Source: Mangifera indica (Eukaryota; Streptophyta; Magnoliopsida; Sapindales; Anacardiaceae). Taken from it: DNA of 64,000 nt. The translations under genes were made by a program, and so were the position numbers. Where the stretch lies: contig NW_025401099.1 in NCBI RefSeq assembly GCF_011075055.1, forward strand, positions 1 through 64,000, read 5' to 3'. The notes beneath the pieces are model-generated. The model saw only the letters and a list, made by a program, of their open reading frames with translations. It was not told the DNA's origin and searched no databases. Positions 24,001 to 33,000 of this stretch are shown piece by piece (position 1 is the first letter of the stretch; each line of letters begins with the position of its first letter).

Positions 24001-27000
24001 GAATTATTCCCGCCATTAACATTTCTTTCACGATCCTCTCTATTTCATTCTTCGGAAAGTATGGGTACCTGTAAGGCCTTAGGTTTGGTGGTTGAGCCCT
24101 TTCAATAAGCTGAATAAAGAGGTCTCTATCCCTCATAGGTGGTAAGCCTTGTGGTTCCTTAAATAAACTCCTAAATTCTTCTAATTAGGTCACTAGTTCT
24201 GGGTGGATTTCTTGACTATCACTTAGTGGAACATTCGTGTCAACTTACATTTTCAAATAAAAACCATCACCCCCACTATTAACCAACTTCCATAAAATTC
24301 CTATAGATGACTCCAATTTTGATAACGAAATGTTGCCTTTAATCTCCATTTTTTGCCCATCCCATTCGAACTTCATCGTTTGATTCCTCTAATTTGATTT
24401 CACATCTCCCAATCGACTCAATCTAGATTAAAAGGTAAAAAATCTTGCACCACTTTAATCCCCTGGAATCTCAATTCCACTCTTTCACATTTTTCAGTTT
24501 GATTTTTCGATTATCTCCCAATACTACTGAAAATTGAGTTGGGCTCACTAGAATACTTAACTTTACTACAACCATTTTTGAAAGGAAATTGTGAGTTGCT
24601 TCGCTATCTAAGAGTACTAATACATTCTTTCCTCTTATCTCCCCAGGAAATTTCATGGTTTTTGGAGAGTCAATCCCTACCATTGAACTAGAGTTCAAAT
24701 TTACTTTTAGCTTCTTGTCGTTGGATGGTACCTCTACCTCAACGTCAATGTCATCCTCCTTTGACTCCCCTTCACAGGCTATCATAATACGAAGCTGTCG
24801 ATATCGACAACGGTTCCTCGGAGTAAACTTTGTCACATCTGAAACATAAGCCCTTTTCAATCTTAGATCTATACTCCTTGTCAGTTAAGCGTTATGAATT
24901 CCCCTCTCTCTACCGGTTAGTTGACGAAGCTCCAAAATTCGCAAGAGCTCTAATTGTTGAAGAAGCTACTGGGTATTGGGGTGTAATGTTGGATTGCGTT
25001 TGTGCAAAAAGGCGTGGGTTGTTTTGTGTTTTTTCTGGGTTGGGTATAAAGGTTGTTGGTTGAGTGGTTTGGCGGGCTGATCTAGTCTGAAGTGGGTTGT
25101 TAGGCCTGTAGTTCAGATTGGACTTAGGTTTGAAGAAAATAAGTACCGTGTAGGGTTGCTATAGGACTTCTGGTTGGGTCTCACAGGTCAGTTACTCATC
25201 TTGCTGTCTATAACTGCGTTCTTCTTCTCAATTTCCTGTGCTCTTTCCATCGTCTCTTCCAGCGTCGTCGGTTAGAATAATCTCACTTCCTCTCAGAGTT
25301 CCTCCGTCAAGCCATTCATGAAGATCACTAACAAAGTCTCTTCCAATAACCCGTCAACCGTTGTCAACAAAAGTTCGAAACGACACCTATATTTATGTAC
25401 AGAATTGTCAATCGTAGAGAGAACAACTCCTCCTGATTCGTGTGTTCATCCTCTGGTCAAAAATGTTTCAGTGCTGCACCTTTAAATTCCTCCTAGTTGG
25501 AGAATGGTTGACGTTTCCCTTTCCATCAAAACTAGTGGAATGCAGATCCTTCCATGCATACCCCATTGCCATTAATCTTTCCTCTTCCCCCAACTGGTTG
25601 ATATCAAAATACCACTCTACTTTTTCCAACCATTCCAGAGCATTTTATCTGTTAAATAAAGGCAAGTCTAATCGACAGTACTGAAGGTCCCTGTGCATTC
25701 GTCCTTGTTGCTCTTCTCTTCCTCAACCACGTTCTGTTGTTTGTTCTTCTCCACCTATCTCCTCCGACCTCTCCAAAAGGGATGTCCAATGCACGCCAAA
25801 GGGTGGAGGGTTGGATAGGGAAGGGTCTTGATCCATCGAAGCCTTACCCTTGTCTTTCGTTTCTCTTCCGACCAATGATTCTTTAAGGTCCTGGAGATAC
25901 CCTTTCATGACCTCTACACTTGCTTCAACTCCTCCCATCGTTGCATTCATCTCGCCTATTTTGGACTCCAACTCTCTGTTCATCTCTCCCATGTGGTTAC
26001 TCACTTTTTCTAATTTTTCTTTCACTATTGTTAGTTCCTTGTCCATCGTGTCCACCCTCAACTCCATTCTCGTTATGCTCTGATACCAATTGTTAGATAC
26101 CTAGAGATGAGCCTCAACTACGGTTCATTGTTGTCGTTCCACAAACATCAAGAAGTGGTTGCTCGTTGGATTTAGTAGCTTCTATTCGGAAATAAATTTG
26201 TAATAGTTACAGTAACTGTAAAGTATATATTTCGCTCAACAATGTGATAATAAAGGATTGTTGTATCTGAAAGGCCAAACGACTATTTCCCACCCAAGGT
26301 TTAGCGTTTTCTCAAAAGTCCCCCCTTTAACTATGGAAACACCAAACACCCACCCATGGCCGGTTAGATTTAACTAAACCCTAACGGTGGTAAGGGTAAA
26401 ATCGTCATTTTTGCTATAATATTAAAAATAAACTAAAATAGAATCTAATTTTGCCCCCCTAAACTTTAAAAACTGAAATTTTCCCCCAGCCTAAGTTTTA
26501 AAAAATTGCAGTTTCACCCTAGGGTTTGGTTTTGAAATCTCCGGCGACCTCTCCGGCTCCGTTGCCGACGGCCGCTCCCTCCCGAAGCAACCTCTCCTTC
26601 CGGCGATCTCTTTCCTCCCATTTGGAGGTCCGATCGGCGCCCGGAGAGCGACAAAGTTCTTCGTCTTCCCAGAAGAAGACCTCTGGGAAGACGACCGTCT
26701 TCCCAGATGAAGACGACGGCGTCGGCTTCGTCTGGGAAGACGAAGAACTTCGTCTTCCCGACGAAGTTCTTCGTCTCCCACGGTGCCTCCGGGTGTCGAT
26801 CGGATCTCCAAATGGGAGAAAAGAGATCGCCGGAAGGAGAGGTTGCTTCGGGAGGGAGCGGCCGTCGGCAACGGAGCCGGAGAGGTCACCGGAGATTTCA
26901 AAACCAAACCCTAGGGTGAAACTTCAATTTTTTAAAACTTAGGCGGGGGGAAAATTTCAGTTTTTAAAGTTTAGGGGGGCAAAAGGAGATAAAATTTTCA

Positions 27001-30000
27001 GGCGTTAGGGTTTGGTTAAATCTAACCGGCCATGGGTGGGTATTTGGTGTTTCTATAGTTAAAGGGGGGACTTTTGAGAATACATCAAACCTTGGGTGGG
27101 AAATAGTCGTTTGGCCTATCTGAAATGCAATAATATTAATGAAACATTTCCATCAGCTTCAGTCTCTACTATCAACGTAATATTCATAAAAAGAAACACT
27201 AACACAGTGACTTTCAATCGAAATTTACTAACAAGTAAGTAACTAATGATAGAACCCTCAAACACTCAATACTTAGCTCTCCAACATTTGAGAGGCTAGG
27301 ACTCTCTTGATTTCCGTAATACATCAAAAATCTTCTCTCCCTTTTTTTACTCCCAACACCTTCTTTTCTTTCCGCTCAACATTACAACTCTTCCAATTAG
27401 GTGGTGCCACATCAACATGGGATAATTCTGTGGTCCCTTCTTTAGGCAATTGGTACTGACATGTTAGTTGTTGGTCTGCTGTATTTGTTGCATGCTCATA
27501 GGCTGAATGAGTGCCATCTGTCTTCTTTGCAGAGTGCCCCATCTATGTTGTGCGTTTTTGTAGCTTGGTGGTCCAAATAGTGTCTTGTTCTTCCTTTCCT
27601 CTTCTTCACGTATACTCAGGCCCTAATAGTCTTTTGTACATGTCTATTATCAGACTAGGGCGGGCCCTCAAATGCATCTTGTTGCTTACTCTTCCATTAT
27701 AAAAGAGTACAAGTGTTATTACCCTTAAACAGAAAAAATTTATGTTTCTATCGTGTCACATTTGTTGAAAAGGAACATTTTTTATTGTTAGTCTTTTTCT
27801 TCAGTGAGGCATATTACTCTCGGAAAGGAAGGACAATTCAGGTTCCTTGTGTAATTTCCTAAGTCTTTGATTCTAGCTTCTATTCTCATTATTTCTCAGA
27901 CTTTGACTCCACTTGAGTTTGAATCTCTTGTTTTACTTGAGTTCGAGTCTCTTAATGTTACAACATCCTCTAAGTCAACTACTTTTCACATCAAATCACA
28001 AGAGTTGATAAAGGGAAAACAATTAGATATGACTTGTCCACTACAGGTGCATTCAAGGATAAAGGCATTAGATACTTAATTTGGGTAGGTTCAATTGCTT
28101 GAATTTGATCCTAATTCTAAAATTGTCGAGGTAAATACTGCTCCCAAATCTAATGAAATTAAAATTTTTGATCCCAATTATTTAGATATTCCTATTATAT
28201 CATGCCCCAAATATCCTTTAGATTTGTTTTGAATTACAAAAACTTGTCCCTTAAGCACAAAACTTTTCTCACCAACCTAAGCACAATTCTCATTCCCAAG
28301 ACTTTATTTGACATAATAGTTGAGAAGGATCGGAAATTTGCCATGAAGGTGGAGATGGAGGCTCTAAGGAAAAAAAAAAAGAACATAGGAGTTGGTGAAA
28401 TTGCCAAGTGGAAAAAAACCTATATGGTGTAGATAAGTGTTCTCCATTAAGTATAAGTCAAATGGAATATTAGAACGATACAAGGCAATGTTAGTGGCGG
28501 AGAAGTACACATAAACATGTGGGGTATATTATCTTGAAACATCTGTTTCGGTGGCTACGATGAAGAATACTATACGAGTGTTATTGTTTTTAACTGCTAA
28601 CTTGAACTGGAAACTACAATATTTTTATGTGAAAAATACATTCTTGCATGGTGATCTAGGGAGGAAATTTACATGGAAGTGTCATCAAGTTTTGAGTAAA
28701 AAACAAACAAGGATGTAGTGTGCAAATTGAGAAAAGCCTTGTATAGGCTAAAACAATCTCCTAGACTTTGGTTTGGGAGTTTACTAGGTACCAAACATGC
28801 TTGGTATGGGATATAGAGAACGTCAGGATGATCAAAACCTGCTTGTGAAACACTCGGTTTTAGGGGAGTAACAACATTATTGGTGTATGTGAATGATATT
28901 GTAATGATGGGAAATGATGCAAATGGAATGAAGAACTTGAAAAAGTGTTTGAAATCTAGGAACTAGGGAGATTAAAGTATTTTTGTGGGATTGAAGTTGC
29001 ACATTCTCAATAAGGGATTTTTATATCCTAACATTAATGTCTTAGATCTATTGAATGAAACTGGGAAGCTTGGAAGCAAAGTAGTTGATTCACCAATAGC
29101 GCTTAATCTTTGACTTGGAGATGTCTCAAATGATACTGCAATAGATAAAAGCTCTAACCAAAGACTTTTTGGAAGACTCATTTAATTGTCCTATACTAGA
29201 TCGAATATGGTTTATATTGTGAACGTTGTAAACTAATTCATATATAATCCTAAGAAATCACATCTCAAGGTAGTTCACCGAATTTTACATTATCTAAAAA
29301 GAATATAGATTAAAGGAATTTTATTCAAGAAGAGAGAGGAATTATCACTTGAAGCCTATACTAATGTAGACTATGTAGTATCCATTATTGATGGGAGACC
29401 AACATTCGAGAATTGTATTTTTTTGGGGAGGCAATCTCATAACATGGAAGAATAAAAAACATAACGTTGTAGCTCAATCAAGCATAGAAGCCGAGTTCAG
29501 ATAAATAGCATTGGGAATTTGTGAGTTATTATGACTTAAACTAATCTTGGATGATTTGCAGATTAAATGGAAAGGTCTATGTTAGGATTGAGACACTTGT
29601 CATCAATCCAATGGCCCATTTTTATTATAAATGTATGTTTTGAGTTTTGAAAAAAGGAGAGAAGAAAAATATTAGGGTTTGGGTTTGAGGGCAGCCACCT
29701 TTGGCTGATTTAGGGAGGTCTCCAGCGCCTCGAATGGCCGGAAAATGGGAGGTCCCGAACTCCTCGAATTGTTCGGTTTATCTTATAATGTTTTAATTAA
29801 TGAAATATTTTAGTTTATTATGTTTTTTGTGTTTTGGTTGAATAAGAGCTGGGTTCCTAACAAATGGTATCAGAGCGCGTTCGATCCAACGGAGAAGATA
29901 GATGATGGTCGGAAAAGTGATGAGTCGTCGGAAAATGTTCATGGAGGAGGCTGACTTGAAGAAAAATCATCACAGGGGGAAATAAGTCCGAAAGCGCTAA

Positions 30001-33000
30001 AATAGAAGAAGAAGAAGAAGGAGAAGAAAATGAAACGCCGGCAAAAGCGAAAAAGAAAAAAAAACAGAAGACAGAAGGAAGAAGAAAGAAGGACGAAGGA
30101 GAAGAAAGAAGAAAAGAAAAAGACAAGGAGAAGAAAGAGAAAGGAGAGAAAAAAAAGTGGAGGCCAGGGTGTTGGTTTATTGGAAAAAGGGAAAGAGAAA
30201 TATGGCTGACTTACAGGGGAAGCAAAAAAGAAGGCAGTAGCTTTGGGAAGAGAAAAAGAAGATGTGGGCGTTGGAAAGAGAAAAACAAAAAAAGGATGAA
30301 GATGCAATAGGAGAGAGAAAAATATATATATATATTAAAGAAGAAAAAAAAAAAGGACAGCCGTAAATGAAAAAAAAAATTGTTGAAAAGGTAAAAACAG
30401 TGGCGGGAAACAGCTTTGGAAGGCAGAGACAGTTTAAAAAAAAAAACTCATTTTGAGGACAAGATGATTTTGAAGGGAAGGGAAATGTAAGGATTGAGAC
30501 ACTTGTCATCAATCCAATGGCCTATTTTTATTATAAATGTATGTTTTGAGTTTTGAAAAAAGGTGAGAAGAAAAATATTAGGGTTTGGGTTTGAAGGCAG
30601 CCACCTTTGACTGATTTAGGGAGGTCTCCGGCGCCTCGAATGGCCGGAAAATAGGAGGTCCCGAACTCTTCGAATTGTTCGGTTTATCTTGTAATGTTTT
30701 AATTAATGAAATATTTTAGTTTATTATGTTTTTTGTGTTTTGGTTGAATAAGAGCTGGGTTCCTAACAGTCTATTGAGACTTTATTGTGACAATAAATTA
30801 GCTATTAACATTGCTCATAATCTTGTAACACGACAGGACAAAGCATGTTAAAGTCGATAGATATTTTATAAAGGAGAAGTTGGATAGTGGCTTAATATGT
30901 ACTCCATTTATTAGTGGTTAAGTTGCAGGTTTTCTCACAAAAGGGTTGTCTATTGTGGTTTGTTAAAAGTTAACAATCAAGCAGAATGAATGACATCCAC
31001 TCACTAGCTTGAGAGGGAATGTTGGAAAATACAATTTTTCCTTTTATTGAGGAAAAACGTAGATTGTTACTATTTTGTTAGACATTTAGTTCCTATTGAA
31101 TTATTCATATTATTTTCCTTTATCTTTCCTATTTTTTGATAAGAAAGTCAATCAAACTAGTTCCTAGTTTCCAGTTCTATGTTTCTATTCTCAGTTGTGT
31201 ATAAATCAGGATTCCTAAAGAATAATAAGATTTTAATTTACCATTCAATTTGTATCAATATATATATTTCTAGGTAACTAGCAAAGCTTATAATTGTTGG
31301 AACCTTTACTGTTATCATCCCAGGAGAACCATTTAGTTTCTTGAGATGGTCAATGAAATTTTCTATTCTAGAAGACATATAAAAGGTTTTTGCTAGGTTG
31401 TTTTACCCTTATTTCTGGAAGCATTCAGCAAATTTTAGTAATGACTTACCATTTGATTTCGCTAAATTGTATCTAGTTGCTTGGCTTTGAATGGATGCTC
31501 TTATTACAGTGTAGTGTGAATTAACACAGTTTTCATGGTTATGTTAATCAGTATAGCAGTTAATATGTGTTAATTATTCTTATTTTGTTTCTTCTTTGAA
31601 TACTGTGATTGTTCAATGTTTCCATTTGTAAATAATTTGTGTTGCTAAATATTTAATTTTTGTTATGCTGTTATATTAACCTTTAGCTTTTGGCTCATTG
31701 ATGGTTCATATTGTCTCAAATTACTGTCCTAGTTTTCCGATGTAACATGTTTTCTGTTGCTGCCACGACCTGTTACAGGTAGATGTTGAGGAAGTTATGT
31801 ACATTGCAAAAGAACTATGGCATGGCAGAAGTGCAAGGGAGCAATCCGCAAAAGATGTAGGGCGTGGAATGTGGCGATCAGTTAATGAGTTAATGCTTGT
31901 GAGGTGTGGTTTGTGTATACTTTTCCTTTGGCAAAAACTCATATACAACAAACTCTCTTGCTAGTGTTTTTGCCTTTCTGGAATGTAGTTTAATATGTTT
32001 GATCTGTTGTTCTCTAACCAAGGACTGATATATATGTTAACTGTGCAGTGTGTAATTTTCTGTAGGGAGGAACCTTCATTCCTATTTGAACAGTGTGTTC
32101 ATGGAATGACCTAATTTGCCTGAGCCAATATGTTATATTAATGACTATCACTAACCCTACAATTTCTCTATTATGCATCCTAACTGCTTGAATTTTTAAG
32201 AGATTGATGTTAGACCTTGATTCCTTTATGTTTTTAATTTATCTTGTTCATTGAGATTCTTTTAATCAGAATTATATTTTATAAAATCTGAAGAAATCAT
32301 TTTTATCCACTGTCCACAAGTTCCTTGCTAAGCCCAAATAAAGATTTTAATCTTTCAACTTAAAAAATCTCATCAAAAGCTTTCTACTTCCTATAAGAAT
32401 TTGAAATTGTAAGGATAAATAGAGTTTACGTTAATCTTAGTTACACTTGTCAGCTTATTATTCATCCCAAATCTTTTATTCTACGAAGTAAACTTAATCA
32501 ATTATTTTCTTTTCCTTGTTTCTTCTTTTTAAAAGAACAAAAACCATTAAATGGCATATGTTAACAGAAGAGGCAGCAGTTGTAGCTAAAATTTAAATAT
32601 TATTAATCTTTTTTTTTTTTTTCTTATTAATTTTATTATTAATCTATTATTCTGTTCTGTGCTGATTCCAATAAGATTTTGTGATGACCTATATTATTTT
32701 TTTCAAAATAAACTTAACTTCTAGTGTTGATGTGATAATATAAATTCTAGATTTTCTTCAGTAGTTCTATTACCATCATGTTTTACATCTTTCATGTCAA
32801 TGTGTTCTTCAATCATGTGTCAATTTCTTAATTTTGTCTAAATTTATAGAAGTGGAAAGGGTTTAGTACTGGTCAAAAGAATTGAGAACTGTGGGACTTT
32901 AGCTTTTTGTGGGATGAAGCTTCCTTGTCTTATTTCCTCGTATTTGTGTGATAAGTTGTAAGTTTCATTTTGTTCTTTTATATATCTATAACATTATCAA

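Larger units (their letters stand above)
20686..27628 (-). mobile_element. Ty3/gypsy chromodomain element (chromovirus), minus strand, nested in copia
   Basis: Flanked by the 5-bp direct repeat GTCTT (20681-20685 and 27629-27633). Ends are TGTTAGG and CCTAATA/CCTAACA. The left LTR (20686-21369) is the 3' LTR and the right LTR (26091-27628, enlarged by an 844-bp insertion) the 5' LTR in element orientation. A tRNA-Met primer-binding site lies at 26088-26077, then gag, protease, RT, RNase H, integrase and chromodomain in Ty3 order. The two LTRs differ by many C/T and G/A transitions, the usual mark of decay at methylated cytosines. All frames have stops or frameshifts. Confidence 0.93.
17538..31257 (+). 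mobile_element. Ty1/copia element (decayed) in intron 8, host of nested insertions
   Basis: 5' LTR 17538 to about 17797 and 3' LTR 31020-31257 are clearly related (shared TACAATTTTTC, TTACTATTTTGTTAGA and TTCCTAGTTTCCA) but well diverged. A decayed primer-binding site TTGGTGTCATTGCC follows the 5' LTR; a purine tract with CACTAGCTTGAGAGGG precedes the 3' LTR. Between them are gag, protease, integrase, RT and RNase H remnants in copia order. About 8.1 kb of the 13.7 kb is later insertions, leaving an element of about 5.5 kb. Target duplications are hidden by AT/GT repeats at the edges. Sense to the host gene; all frames are broken. Confidence 0.88.

Noticed and set aside
26491..26942. Two 138-codon frames on opposite strands with nearly the same protein
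   Set aside because: The two arms of one palindromic transposon give the same translation from each strand; neither is a gene.
29865..29876. Possible tRNA-Met gene fragment (TGGTATCAGAGC)
   Set aside because: Only the primer-binding site of the LTR element; no tRNA cloverleaf surrounds it. The same applies to 26077-26088.
29857..30512. Phe/Ser/Leu-rich minus-strand frames of 89-122 codons
   Set aside because: They are the antisense of the purine tract inside the TRIM-like element; absence of stops follows from composition.
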